Positions 8,524-18,426 of a DNA stretch of 57,489 nt are shown here, in pieces (the first letter of the stretch is position 1; every line of letters begins with the position of its first letter). The position numbers and the translations under genes were made by a program. Origin of the DNA: Thermoguttaceae bacterium (lineage in GTDB: Bacteria > Planctomycetota > Planctomycetia > Pirellulales > Thermoguttaceae); assembly GCA_017408405.1 (NCBI GenBank), contig JAFQUP010000203.1, positions 1 through 57,489 on the forward strand. The letters run 5' to 3'. The notes under the pieces are model-generated. The model saw only the letters and a list, made by a program, of their open reading frames with translations, ran no database searches and had not been told where the DNA came from.

Positions 8524-11031
8524 ATGTTCACGAATCCGCTCCTCCTTTGGGGACTATTTTTCGTTTTTATTCCGCTGGTTATCCATCTCATCAATCTCCT
8601 GCGTTTTCGTCAGGTCGATTGGGGAGCGATGGAATTCCTTCTTACCGCGTACCGAAAGCATCGGACCCGGGTACGAATGAAGGAACTTCTTCTTTTATTG
8701 ATGCGCGTGATTTTGATTGCTTTGCCCGTTTTACTTCTCGCGGGGCCAACGCTGCGCGGTTTTTTGCCGGGCGGAAGTAAAGTTCACCATGTGATTGTGC
8801 TTGACGATAGTTTTTCCATGGCGGACCGCATGGGGGAAGGATCCGCTTTTGAAAATGCCCAAATATCAATCCAAAAACTTTTGGATGAACTATCCCAACA
8901 GGCAGGAGCGCATAGTCTGACATTCCTGCGCACTTCTCAGGTCCACGAAAATACCCGTAAAGCGGATATTCACGACCAGAGAATCAGTCGAAATTTTCGG
9001 GAAACGTTCTCTCCCGCATCATTGAAGCCAGCGTATTTTCCTGAAGGTCTTCCCGAGACTCTTTCTTACGCGGCGGAGCTTGTGCCCGAATCGATTGAAG
9101 GAAACCGTATTTTTTACGTAATCTCAGATTTTCGACATCGAGACTGGCATGAAAATCCAGCTCTGGTTTCCCTGTTCAGGAAATTTGCCAGTGAGGGAAT
9201 TCAGCTTCGTTTGATTGACTGTGCCCCAGCCGAACATCCGAATCTTACGCTCAGTGCCCTGAAACCGCTTGAAGGTATTCGTGCGGCCGGAGTTCCGCTT
9301 TTAATGTCTGTGCGGGTTACCAATTTTGGAATTTCCCCCGCGCGGAATACGGTCCTTCATCCCGAGATATTTCTGGTTGGTGAAGAGGAGAAGAAGGCGG
9401 AATCAGGGCAAAAAGCGGAAACCGCGGCTTCTCTGTCTTCAGATCCTTCTTCATCCGCCGTCGCGCAGGCCCTTCCAGCCATAACGGTCGAGGAAATCCC
9501 GCCAGGGGAAAGCGTGACCGCGACTTTTCCGGTAACGTTTCCGCTTGCTGGCAATTACGGAGTTCGGGTTTCTCTTCCCCCAGACGCCCTTGCGGAGGAC
9601 AATCAGGCATTCGCCTCTCTCTTCATTCCGCCTTTTGAGCCAGTCCTGATCATTGATGATTCTCTGGACGCCTCAACCTCACGTTTCCTGCGAACGGCAC
9701 TTTCCCCTGGCGAGCGAGTCCAAACCGGTCTGGTTCCGCGCGTGGAAAAAGCCCGATTCTTAAGCACGAATGATCTGAACGCGTTTCGGAGTATTTATCT
9801 TTTGGACGTCACCCGCCTTGAACCGCAAGCGGTCTCCGCGCTTGAACAATTTGTCAAAAATGGAGGCGGCCTTTGCGTTTTCACGGGACCAAATACGGAG
9901 CCAATTAATGCTCAAAAATGGTTCCGCGACGGAAAAGGTTTTTTTCCGGTATTGCTGGATCAAATGGAAGAACTTCCCAGATACTATGCCTCACCGGATA
10001 TCCGTGTCGCACCTCATCCAATTTTTCGGCTTTTTTCCGGAGAAAGCGAGGCCCTTTTCAATTCAATCCATGTCGAGCGTTACTTTACGCTGGATGATTC
10101 ATCCCTGGAAAAAATCATTCCTCTTCAGGATGAGACCGCGTTAACGCAAAAATCCAGAAAAAAGGAGAAGGAAAACCTGAACGATAATTCCCCGGCAGGT
10201 ACTTCGCCGGAAGATTTGTCGGAAAATTCGCCTGAAAATTCTCCGGAAACGGGCATGGATACTCTCGGCGATGTTCATGTGATCGCCGCGTTAAGAAATA
10301 ACGCGCCGCTGGTTCTGGAAAGAAAATACGGACAGGGAAAAATCGTTCTTTTCCTCACGACAGCCGACCGAACGTGGACCGATTGGCCGGTAGGCGATCC
10401 TTCCCGTCCCAATCCGTTTACGCAGGGGTCCTTCGTCGTGATGGTCCTTCAGCTTCAAGCATTTTTGACTCAGGAACAGTTTTTTTTCTGGCAGGTTGGC
10501 GACTCTTTAATGACGAGTTTCAGGGGTAATGAATTTGAGGGAACCGCCTCTTTCTTTAATCCGGACGCTACTCTTTGGGAACGGCCTGCCGCCATTGCTT
10601 CTCAGGATGGAAAGCTGGAAATATCAACGTCTCCTGTGCCTCAGCCTGGCGTCTTTTGGGCCGAGCTGAAAGGTTTGGAACATTCGAATGAAAAAAGACT
10701 TTTTGCGGTTAATGTGGACCAAAGAGAAGGAGACCTGAAGAAAATCTCGCGGGAAGAATTGGCAAGAACCTTTGAAAATATTCCGTTCGATTTCGTTTCA
10801 TCCGAGAAATTTCATTTTAAAGCGGATGACACGGGACGTTCGCCGCTTAGCGACTGGATTCTTGTCTTTATGTTAATTTGGATAATTTTGGAAATGTTGA
10901 TGGCAGCCAGTGCCAGTTGGCACTTAGGATCGGGCAGCATGAGTCGCCAATATTTTTCCCGCACGGCAATGGATTTCGCCAAAAGAAACATAAAATCAGC
11001 CAAAAGACTTACCCACGGAGGTGAAAAATGA
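8524..11031 (+). CDS. BatA-type membrane protein with VWA domain
   Basis: The 835-residue protein starts with the BatA N-terminal domain (two hydrophobic helices near 5-25 and 55-80, with VDWGAMEFLL and HRTRVRMKELLLLL between). A VWA domain with a DDSFSM metal site follows near residue 97, then a long extracytoplasmic region with an acidic, Pro/Ser-rich insert near 555-580. A last membrane helix lies near residue 785. It overlaps the next gene by four bases (ATGA), so the two are translationally coupled. The family is predicted to assemble or sense envelope complexes; no enzyme function is evident. Confidence 0.88.
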   Translation: MFTNPLLLWGLFFVFIPLVIHLINLLRFRQVDWGAMEFLLTAYRKHRTRVRMKELLLLLMRVILIALPVLLLAGPTLRGFLPGGSKVHHVIVLDDSFSMADRMGEGSAFENAQISIQKLLDELSQQAGAHSLTFLRTSQVHENTRKADIHDQRISRNFRETFSPASLKPAYFPEGLPETLSYAAELVPESIEGNRIFYVISDFRHRDWHENPALVSLFRKFASEGIQLRLIDCAPAEHPNLTLSALKPLEGIRAAGVPLLMSVRVTNFGISPARNTVLHPEIFLVGEEEKKAESGQKAETAASLSSDPSSSAVAQALPAITVEEIPPGESVTATFPVTFPLAGNYGVRVSLPPDALAEDNQAFASLFIPPFEPVLIIDDSLDASTSRFLRTALSPGERVQTGLVPRVEKARFLSTNDLNAFRSIYLLDVTRLEPQAVSALEQFVKNGGGLCVFTGPNTEPINAQKWFRDGKGFFPVLLDQMEELPRYYASPDIRVAPHPIFRLFSGESEALFNSIHVERYFTLDDSSLEKIIPLQDETALTQKSRKKEKENLNDNSPAGTSPEDLSENSPENSPETGMDTLGDVHVIAALRNNAPLVLERKYGQGKIVLFLTTADRTWTDWPVGDPSRPNPFTQGSFVVMVLQLQAFLTQEQFFFWQVGDSLMTSFRGNEFEGTASFFNPDATLWERPAAIASQDGKLEISTSPVPQPGVFWAELKGLEHSNEKRLFAVNVDQREGDLKKISREELARTFENIPFDFVSSEKFHFKADDTGRSPLSDWILVFMLIWIILEMLMAASASWHLGSGSMSRQYFSRTAMDFAKRNIKSAKRLTHGGEK

Positions 11032-13631
11032 TGCCGCGTTTGGAACGAATTCACGCCAATAGCGACTGGATCCTGCCCTTGGCAATTTTACTCCTCATGA
11101 TCTGGTGTGTCTGGAAAATTTACCGGAAAGACAGTGTGGAACTTTCACTGTTCTGGAAATACTTTTTGCCCTGCCTGAGAATTCTCGTTCTGTTTGTTCT
11201 TCTCTGGATTTATCTCCAGCCCCAGTGGATTACGGAAAAAGAACGCGAGATAAATTCCCGTTTTCTCGTTTTTTGCGACACGTCATTAAGCATGACTCTC
11301 CCCGAAACGATTGAAAACGCTTCCCCGGCGCGTTCTCAAGTCATGGCTGAACTTTGGAAATCAACGCCTCTGCTTCGCGCTCTCAACCAAAAGCACGATC
11401 TTCTTTTCTTCGCACTGGATTCTGACGCGCGTCTGGTCTGGTCGGCGGAAAAGCTCGCGCTTTCAAATGCTGCCGATTCTCCTGCCCCGAATCTGAATGA
11501 TGCTCAGGCCGAGCCTTCAAAATCATCCAATGAAAACCATGATCTTTTTCCCGATTGGGAAAAAATTCTCTCGCCGCATGGAAAGCAATCCCGCCAGGCA
11601 GATGGAATACGCGAATGGATTCTCAGTCATCCAGAACTCCCTGTTTCTGGAATCCTGCTGTGCTCTGACGGAGTCCAGAATGCTGGAGCGGAAGCCGCTC
11701 TGCTCATTGAAACCGCTCAAAAACAGGAAATTCCTATTTTTACTTTGGGATTTGGTTCCGATCAGACTGTCGAAAATTTTCGCCTAACCGAGATGGAAGT
11801 TCCGGCTCGAGTCCTTCCGCAGGACCCATTCATCATTCGCGCTGCTGCTGAAGGCACTGGTTTTCAATATGAAAAAAATCCACGTGAGATCGTGGTGGAC
11901 CTTTTCCGAAAACCTCTCACTTCCGCCCCCGATTCTTCTTCCGTGAAAATTCAATCCCAAAACGAAAAAACGGAAAAAGCTGACGCGAACGCGCAAGACT
12001 CCACCGGCTCAGCGGAAACCGCCGACTCGCGGATCCCTGCCTCCAACAGCCTCCCGGAATCAGAAACTCTCATCGCGACTCAAAATATCCTTCTTACTGA
12101 AACCGGAAAACAGTTTTCCTTCGAATTCAAGGTTGAACCGCAGCCCATCGGAAAATATCTCTATTCACTGCGTATTCGGCCAGGGGATCGAGAACTGGAT
12201 TTGAAAGATAATTCACGCGAATCTGAAGTGGACGTCATGGAGCGTAAAACTCGTGTTCTGATTTTTGCCGGAGGGCCAATGCGTGAATACCAATTCCTGA
12301 CCGCGGCTCTCCACCGCGACAAAAACATCGAAACCGATGTTTTCCTTCAAAGTGCCCTCCCTCCAGAAAAAGCAATGCCGAAAAATCAGGAAGAAGAGGA
12401 TATTCTTCGTAAACAGATTCAGCAGGACGCGACACGCGTTCTGATTCGTTTTCCCGAAACACGCGAAGAGCTTTTCGCGTACGACTGCATTCTGTCTGTG
12501 GATCCGGACTGGAAAGCACTCACTCCTGACCAAATCGATTGGGTTGAAGAATGGACCGCGAGACACGGAGGCGGACTGATTTTTATTGCCGGACCAGTTT
12601 TTATGGGAATGGTGGGCGGATGGATGGATGCCCCCGAATTGGAAAAAATTCGCGTTCTGTGTCCCGTTGAATTTTTTGACCGTACTTCTTCCTTACGTCA
12701 AAATACCTTTACGGCTGACGAAATCTGGCCATTGGACTGGACGCCGGCGGGGCGTGACGCGTCATATCTTCAACTTGACAATCATCTCGCCAGCAGTGAA
12801 GAAATCTGGGGTAAATTTCCTGGAGTTTACGGACATTTTCCAACGAAGAATTTGCGGGCTGGCGCAACTGCTCTTGCCTTTTTTTCAAATCCTCAAACCA
12901 GGCTTGGAAATACGCTGCCTATTTTGCTCGCTACTCAATTTTACGGAGCTGGCCGGACTTTCTATTTAGGAACTGGCGAATTCTGGCGTTTGCGCGCGAT
13001 GGATCCTGATTATTTCACGAGATTTTACGTTCAGATAATTCACTACGTGACTCAGGGAAGAACTCTGCAGCAATCTCATCGAGGACGCCTGATGCTTGAA
13101 AGAAAAAATTTCTTTCCTGGTGATCCGATTGAAGTGCGTGCCCAACTGTTTGATTCAACCCTTCAGCCGCTTTCAATCACGCAATTCCCTGAAGTCACGG
13201 CTGAGGTTTTTCTGCCAAATGGAAAAATTCAAGCGCTCCGTATGCTTGCTGATCGAGCAATGCCTGGACTTTATTCTGGAAGATTTTCCATTATTGAAGA
13301 AGGAAAAGCCAGAATTGAACTCCCGATTTCCGATTCTTCTGAAAAACTCATTCAGCGTTTCGACATCCTTCTTTCCGACACTGAACGCGATCACCCGCAA
13401 AAGAACTCTGAATTTCTTGATAATTTATCAAAGCAAACTGGCGGTTTGGCTTTTCAAAACTCAAAAGATCCGCAAATCCTCAGGCTTCCTGACCTCGTGA
13501 AAGATCGGACTCGAACCCTCCTCGAGTTTGATTCCGCTTCGCCCGTGATTCCTCCCCATTTTCTTCTTTACGCGATTGTCGCGCTGCTTTCCATGGAATG
13601 GCTTTTGAGAAGATTACTAAAATTAGCCTGA
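11028..13631 (+). CDS. Large membrane protein with VWA and glutamine-amidotransferase-like regions
   Basis: The 867-residue protein has two N-terminal membrane helices (about 13-31 and 40-62), a VWA-like domain with CDTSLSM (D-x-S-x-S) near residue 83, and a region from about 400 (RVLIFAGGPMREYQFLTAAL) that resembles the class-I amidotransferase-like domains of planctomycete membrane proteins. A C-terminal helix ends the chain (HFLLYAIVALLSMEWLL). GGAGG precedes the start. The 4-base overlap with the BatA-type gene marks one operon: ruvB, DUF58, BatA, this gene. The catalytic Cys of amidotransferases is not obvious, so the domain is probably structural. Confidence 0.82.
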   Translation: MMPRLERIHANSDWILPLAILLLMIWCVWKIYRKDSVELSLFWKYFLPCLRILVLFVLLWIYLQPQWITEKEREINSRFLVFCDTSLSMTLPETIENASPARSQVMAELWKSTPLLRALNQKHDLLFFALDSDARLVWSAEKLALSNAADSPAPNLNDAQAEPSKSSNENHDLFPDWEKILSPHGKQSRQADGIREWILSHPELPVSGILLCSDGVQNAGAEAALLIETAQKQEIPIFTLGFGSDQTVENFRLTEMEVPARVLPQDPFIIRAAAEGTGFQYEKNPREIVVDLFRKPLTSAPDSSSVKIQSQNEKTEKADANAQDSTGSAETADSRIPASNSLPESETLIATQNILLTETGKQFSFEFKVEPQPIGKYLYSLRIRPGDRELDLKDNSRESEVDVMERKTRVLIFAGGPMREYQFLTAALHRDKNIETDVFLQSALPPEKAMPKNQEEEDILRKQIQQDATRVLIRFPETREELFAYDCILSVDPDWKALTPDQIDWVEEWTARHGGGLIFIAGPVFMGMVGGWMDAPELEKIRVLCPVEFFDRTSSLRQNTFTADEIWPLDWTPAGRDASYLQLDNHLASSEEIWGKFPGVYGHFPTKNLRAGATALAFFSNPQTRLGNTLPILLATQFYGAGRTFYLGTGEFWRLRAMDPDYFTRFYVQIIHYVTQGRTLQQSHRGRLMLERKNFFPGDPIEVRAQLFDSTLQPLSITQFPEVTAEVFLPNGKIQALRMLADRAMPGLYSGRFSIIEEGKARIELPISDSSEKLIQRFDILLSDTERDHPQKNSEFLDNLSKQTGGLAFQNSKDPQILRLPDLVKDRTRTLLEFDSASPVIPPHFLLYAIVALLSMEWLLRRLLKLA

Positions 13632-13653
13632 TTCTTTACTCTAAAAATTTAAA

Positions 13654-13711
13654 TTCTGCCGAAATCTCACATTAAATTTAATTAACGTTAATGCGTGAGA
13701 TTTCGGCAGAA
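13654..13711 (+). terminator. Long perfect stem-loop after the VWA operon
   Basis: A 17-base arm (13654-13670, TTCTGCCGAAATCTCAC) is exactly complementary to 13695-13711. The 24-base AT-rich loop contains TTAA/TTAA self-complementary parts. There is no T-tract, so it may stabilise mRNA ends or work as a bidirectional barrier rather than a classical terminator. Confidence 0.6.
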
Positions 13712-13839
13712 ACGCGTATTTTCTTTCAAAAACGACTTGTCCGAAAACTGGATTTAAACTTGAATCTGAGAAACTTCATCAAATTGACTTTAAGCGGGAA
13801 AAAGGAGTGCGTTTCGCATCGGGAGAAGGAGTAGAGGGG

Positions 13840-13920
13840 ATGAATACTCGAAAATGGATTGGCTGCTGGTTAACGCAGGCAAAAATCAGAATCGCTCCTT
13901 CGCCGGAAATTGAGTTTTGA
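13840..13920 (+). CDS. Possible 26-residue small protein
   Basis: The ORF is preceded by AAGGAG eight bases before the ATG. The peptide begins MNTRKWIGCWLTQAKIRI and is basic, with no recognisable family. The good ribosome site is the only support, and it could be chance. Confidence 0.2.
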   Translation: MNTRKWIGCWLTQAKIRIAPSPEIEF

Positions 13921-14186
13921 AAATTCCAGCAAAAAATTTCTTCAAATCTTCAACTTTCACTTATCCTCATCACCCGCTCGCATACTTCACCTATTTCGCC
14001 TCTTCGTTAAATCCGATTGTTATCCGCGAAGGAAGCTCAAAGAAAAACAGAAAAAGATTAAGAATCACTCTCGATAGACCGATTTATTCAGATGGAACTG
14101 GAAATTTTAAAGTCAGGGTACGTATGAAGCGTACTTAAGCTGAAGAAAGTACTGAACCTACCAGGGATGGAAATCAGGAAGCAATC

Positions 14187-16796
14187 ATGATGGGAAACGA
14201 GTTTTTTGGCCTTGAAAAGCATCCGTTTTTTGCGGAACCGACGGCGGATGCGTATTGTCCTTTTGGCGGCATGGAATATGCGCGAGGCCAAATTACGCGC
14301 TGCGTGGAACATCAGGAAGGAATCGCTCTCATTACGGGACTTTCCGGCACAGGGAAAACGCTGCTTTGCCGAACTCTGGAAAAACAGTTTCAGGGAAAAT
14401 TCGAGACAGTTCCGTTAAACGGTCGAAACCTGAATCACCCTAATGTTTTTTACGAGACGCTTTTTTCTCATTTGGGGATGGAATGCGCTTCGGAAAATCT
14501 TCCTGTTATGCGCACTTCTTTCGCGCGGCATTTGGAAACCGCGAGAAGGTTTCAGGCTGGCCTCCTGCTGCTCATCGACGACGCTCAAGCCTGCGCTCTT
14601 CGTGTTTTTGAGGAAATTCGTCAACTTTTGGACCTTCCGCTCAATCCTCGATGCGGGGTAAGAGTCATTCTGTTTGGAAACTCAAGTCTTGAGGAAAAAT
14701 TGGGATTCCGGCAGCTTTCCGCTTTCTCACAGAGAATCACGACAAGGTATTTTCTGGAAACCTTTAATCGTGATGAAACCACGGCTTTCCTACGCGAAGA
14801 ACTTAAACAGGCTGGTGATCAGACGGGTCTTTTCTCAAAGGAAGTATGCCGGGCTATCCATAAATTCACGGATGGGATTCCTCGTGTGGTAAACCAATTG
14901 GCAAATCACGTTCTCGTGACAGTGCTGGAAGAATACCGTGGAAAGGTTACCGAACAGGATGGCAGCTTTTCTTCGATAGACCTGAAACAAGACGGCGAAA
15001 TTTCCGATGAAATTCCGGATACTGGTGTCTTCTCAAACGTTGACTCTGACTCCGCGGTCGATTCTGAACGATTTGCGGATTGGGAAAATTCATTTTCTTC
15101 AATGACCGAAGAGGGAAAAAAAGAACAGGACGCCGCCGCAGATGATTCCTCAGAGCAACTCAAAGCATTACCTCAAATCCGGCCCGACCAAATTACTCCG
15201 CAACTCGTTGAACGTGCCTGGTACAGTCTTCAGCAGTTCAGGACCGGAAATTTAAATACCTCTCAGGAATTACCTTCTTCTGGAGTTTTTGCGGACATTC
15301 CGGATGGGGCAGAATTGAAAAATACCGCTTCTTCAGCCATCGAGTTCGGCAGCCTTGATGACGATTGGGAAACGAAAGCGAATGACACTTCGAGCGATTC
15401 TTCCGACGAAAATTCAATTTCGTTCGGCGAGTTGGACCTGGATGATTCTGAACACGTAATTGACTATGAGGAAGAATCTTCTGATGACTCGACGATGATC
15501 TGGAAGTATGACGAGGCTCAGGAAGTGTCGGACGCGATTGATGAAGCCAATGCCATGCCGGAAGAATGGGATGAGTCAGCCCGGGAAAATGCCCAGCATG
15601 AAGACTGGACGGAATCGGAAAATCGTGCGCCTATCGCGGGCGAAAACGATTTGCGTGTGCCGGAATCCGCCATTCATGAATCCTCCGCGAAAAACCATGA
15701 CGATGATTTATTCGACATTTTCAAAGGCATTTCGAACATTCATTTTCCCGAAAAGAACGATTCCGCGTGGATCTCTCCCTCTTATTCTTCGGGGAATCCG
15801 TACGTCATGTCTTCTGAAACCGATTCGTCATCCCAAACGTTCTCCAGAGTCTCACCTTCCAATGAGTCTTTTGCCAAATTTGCGGGTACGACTCAAAAAA
15901 CGGCTTGGGAAAATTCAACTGCCGATTCGGTTTCATCTCAAGGGGGAAGAGTATCCGAGGAGAAAAACTCATTCTCTCCGTTCATTTCTCATTGCCAGCC
16001 GAGTCACATTTCATCACCTGCGCGGCGAATGTCGGTTGATGAACTAATCGCGGACGCGATGATGGATGACACCATTCATTCGATGAAACTCCTTCATCAA
16101 ATCCTGAACGCGTTACGGGAAGAAAATCTGAGTAATCAGCGGATTATGGCCCCAGCTTCGTACTGGTTTGAAATGCAGGATTTGGTGAAGAGTCAAATGC
16201 GTCGGATTGCCCAGGAACGTCAGGGCGGAAATCCTGTTAAATCATCTGATTTCCCCTCGCAGAATCAGAGCGTGCCATTCAATTCCATTCCGGTTCACCA
16301 GCAGCAGGCGTTTCATTCCGCGGCTGTTCCGGGGAATACCTCGGTTCACTTGGTTCCCAATGTCATTTCCGCGGATTCCTCCATGACGAAATATCCTAAT
16401 AAAGATTTTTATCGTCCGGAATCATTGATTGAGGATTCTCCATTTTTAGGGCATACTGAAAATGAAGAGCAAGCCGCGCAAAAACGTGAGGCATTGCCAA
16501 TTGACCGGCATTTGCCTTCAACTCCCTCTCGAAAGCAGTGCGTTTCATCGCAGTCCGACTTTTTGTCTGAATTCAAAGGAGCGGGAAAATCCTCCTCCTC
16601 ATTGAATCAACAAAATTCTTATTCGTCTTTCTCTGAGGCCGATGAAAATATCACAAAAACTCAGGAATTTCAGGATATTGCTCTTTTGCGCTCATTGCTT
16701 CAAAATTACCCGGCCCAGGATGAAATGGATTCTGAAACGCAGGATAAACTTTTTCAGATCATTTCTCAGCTTCAAACAATTAATCAGATTTCATGA
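14187..16796 (+). CDS. ExeA/GspA-like AAA ATPase with long acidic C-terminal region
   Basis: The first 270 or so residues are an ExeA-type ATPase: FFGLEKHPFFAEP at the N-terminus, Walker A GLSGTGKT (51-58), Walker B LLLLIDDAQ near 130, and DGIPRVVNQLANHVL near 235. The remaining 600 residues are rich in Ser, Asp and Glu, low in complexity and probably disordered, ending in a short predicted helical part near residue 620 and again at the C-terminus. ExeA proteins bind peptidoglycan or help to place secretion machinery, but no secretin or pilus gene is nearby and no peptidoglycan-binding domain is seen. Two ATG codons (14187 and 14190) are possible starts. Confidence 0.8.
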   Translation: MMGNEFFGLEKHPFFAEPTADAYCPFGGMEYARGQITRCVEHQEGIALITGLSGTGKTLLCRTLEKQFQGKFETVPLNGRNLNHPNVFYETLFSHLGMECASENLPVMRTSFARHLETARRFQAGLLLLIDDAQACALRVFEEIRQLLDLPLNPRCGVRVILFGNSSLEEKLGFRQLSAFSQRITTRYFLETFNRDETTAFLREELKQAGDQTGLFSKEVCRAIHKFTDGIPRVVNQLANHVLVTVLEEYRGKVTEQDGSFSSIDLKQDGEISDEIPDTGVFSNVDSDSAVDSERFADWENSFSSMTEEGKKEQDAAADDSSEQLKALPQIRPDQITPQLVERAWYSLQQFRTGNLNTSQELPSSGVFADIPDGAELKNTASSAIEFGSLDDDWETKANDTSSDSSDENSISFGELDLDDSEHVIDYEEESSDDSTMIWKYDEAQEVSDAIDEANAMPEEWDESARENAQHEDWTESENRAPIAGENDLRVPESAIHESSAKNHDDDLFDIFKGISNIHFPEKNDSAWISPSYSSGNPYVMSSETDSSSQTFSRVSPSNESFAKFAGTTQKTAWENSTADSVSSQGGRVSEEKNSFSPFISHCQPSHISSPARRMSVDELIADAMMDDTIHSMKLLHQILNALREENLSNQRIMAPASYWFEMQDLVKSQMRRIAQERQGGNPVKSSDFPSQNQSVPFNSIPVHQQQAFHSAAVPGNTSVHLVPNVISADSSMTKYPNKDFYRPESLIEDSPFLGHTENEEQAAQKREALPIDRHLPSTPSRKQCVSSQSDFLSEFKGAGKSSSSLNQQNSYSSFSEADENITKTQEFQDIALLRSLLQNYPAQDEMDSETQDKLFQIISQLQTINQIS

Positions 16797-16837
16797 TACT
16801 CAAGAAGCTGGCCTGAAATCGGAAATTTCATGAATAA

Positions 16838-16869
16838 AACCTGGAATCGTTTGCTTTCCAGGTTTTTTT
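16838..16869 (+). terminator. Rho-independent terminator
   Basis: AACCTGGAA (16838-16846) pairs with TTCCAGGTT (16856-16864), and a T run follows; it ends the ExeA-like gene. Confidence 0.85.
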
Positions 16870-16911
16870 CCAAATTAAACCTGAAAATAAGTTTTATTTC
16901 TTCCCTCCCCC

Positions 16912-16946
16912 TTCAAATTCCCGAAGAATGAATTAAAATAAAAGAA
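16912..16946 (+). promoter_or_regulatory. Probable galK promoter
   Basis: TTCAAA (16912-16917), a 16-bp spacer and TAAAAT (16934-16939) inside the 13-mer TAAAATAAAAGAA, which recurs upstream of miaA and of the transglutaminase gene. Confidence 0.5.
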
Positions 16947-17052
16947 CTTTGCCAAAATAAAGTGAGTGAAAAAATGCCAGACGGTCTCCTTTGAAGCGGC
17001 TGTTCTGAATTTTTTAATACTTCATCAACCTCAAAACTCAAAGGACTTTTCC

Positions 17053-18243
17053 ATGTTTGAAAAACTTCTTCAAGAAACCAAGGATTCCTTCCAACAGCAT
17101 TTCAGCCGCGCCCCTCAATGGATCGTGACGGCTCCCGGACGCGTGAATGTCATTGGCGAACATACCGACTATAATGAGGGATTCGTTTTCCCAATGGCGA
17201 TTGAACGTAACGTAATCATCTGCGCGGCACCTGCTCTTCCTGAAGATAATCTTCAGCCGGGTACCGCTAAAATCTACTCTACTGCAAAACGGAATCCTGC
17301 CATCGTTAAACTTTCCGGAAAAATCACCCCTGGCCCCAGAGTAGACTGGTTTGAGTACGTCCAGGGAGTTATTGCCGGATACCTGGCTGAAACCCCTTCG
17401 GTTCAGGCAGACTCTTTCGTCGCTGTCATTCACGCGAATGTTCCGCTTGGTGCCGCCCTTTCAAGTTCCGCGGCCCTTGAAGTCGCCGTGGGTACTCTTT
17501 TGGAAGCCATTACGGAGGCTAACGTTGATCCTGTCCGCAAAGCTCTGATCTGCCAGCATGCGGAACACGAATACGCCAAAATGCCGTGCGGAATCATGGA
17601 TCAGTTCATTTCAGCCATGGGGGCCAAAGATCATATTATGCTTTTGGACTGTCGTGACTATTCAACCAGATTAGTCCCATTTACTTCCCCCGATCTGAGC
17701 ATTCTGATCATCAACAGCCGCGTAAAGCATCAGCTTTCCGGAAGCGAATACCCGGAACGCCGTGCCGCCTGTTTTGATTCTGCGAAAATCCTTGGCGTAA
17801 ATTCTTTGCGTGATCTGAGTATGGATCAGCTTGAAGCCGGAAAAAATCAGCTTTCTGATGTTCAATTCCGTCGTTGCCGACACGTTGTCGGGGAAATCAA
17901 GCGTACCAACGACGCGGTTGCCGCTCTCGAGCAGGGAAATTATGAACTTTTTGGAAATTTAATGTACGAAAGCCACGCTTCAATGCGGGATGATTTTGAA
18001 ATCAGCTGCCCGGAACTTGATATTCTGGTTGAAGCTGCCAGAAAAATTGGCCTTGCCGGAGGCGTTTACGGTTCTCGCATGACTGGCGGGGGGTTCGGCG
18101 GCTGCACGGTGTCGCTCATCAAAACCGCGGAGGTTGACTCCATCATCGCTTCAATTCGTTCCGAATATAAATCGGCAACCGGTATCGACGCGGACTTTTT
18201 CGTTACCCGTCCCGCTTCCGGAGCGCATATTATCCAGAAATAA
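17053..18243 (+). CDS. galK: Galactokinase
   Basis: Galactokinase phosphorylates galactose at C1 with ATP, the entry to the Leloir pathway. The 396-residue protein has the galactokinase signature GRVNVIGEHTDYNEG near residue 34, the ATP loop PLGAALSSSAALEVA and the GHMP motif GGGFGG near the C-terminus. The ATG at 17053 is chosen because AAGGA lies 8 bases upstream and the family N-terminus begins there; an in-frame start 87 bases earlier adds no conserved residues. No galT or galE is in the window. Confidence 0.93.
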   Translation: MFEKLLQETKDSFQQHFSRAPQWIVTAPGRVNVIGEHTDYNEGFVFPMAIERNVIICAAPALPEDNLQPGTAKIYSTAKRNPAIVKLSGKITPGPRVDWFEYVQGVIAGYLAETPSVQADSFVAVIHANVPLGAALSSSAALEVAVGTLLEAITEANVDPVRKALICQHAEHEYAKMPCGIMDQFISAMGAKDHIMLLDCRDYSTRLVPFTSPDLSILIINSRVKHQLSGSEYPERRAACFDSAKILGVNSLRDLSMDQLEAGKNQLSDVQFRRCRHVVGEIKRTNDAVAALEQGNYELFGNLMYESHASMRDDFEISCPELDILVEAARKIGLAGGVYGSRMTGGGFGGCTVSLIKTAEVDSIIASIRSEYKSATGIDADFFVTRPASGAHIIQK

Positions 18244-18294
18244 AAACTTGACATCCCGTTAAAGTTTTTATTTTATCGCTCTTAATTAAAGCGA

Positions 18295-18346
18295 AAATCG
18301 GTCTGTTCTGAATCTATCGGATTCATCTCCAGGCCGATTTTTTATT
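18295..18346 (+). terminator. Terminator of galK
   Basis: AAATCGGTCTG (18295-18305) pairs with CAGGCCGATTT (18330-18340), followed by T; a smaller GAATC/GATTC stem sits in the loop. Confidence 0.75.
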
Positions 18347-18365
18347 TATCCAGAAATCGTGCGAC

Positions 18366-18394
18366 AAAAAAGGCGGAACCTTCAGGCTCCGCCT
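18366..18394 (-). terminator. Terminator of the FAAL-oxoamine synthase gene
   Basis: On the minus strand AGGCGGAGCC pairs with GGTTCCGCCT (18371-18380 with 18385-18394), followed by a run of T. Confidence 0.85.
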
Positions 18395-18426
18395 CATTCA
18401 TTCGAATTTACCGCTCAAAAAGAGAA

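Larger units (their letters stand above)
13632..14186. other. 555-base intergenic region with strong hairpin and a small ORF
   Basis: It holds a long perfect hairpin at 13654-13711 and a 26-codon ORF with a good ribosome site at 13840. The rest (13921-14186) is AT-rich, and I can assign nothing to it. Confidence 0.5.

Noticed and set aside
7575..13631. VWA operon as an anti-phage or ternary-complex defence system
   Set aside because: The MoxR partner and any effector or nuclease domain are missing; the BatA and DUF58 layout is ordinary for Planctomycetota envelope operons.
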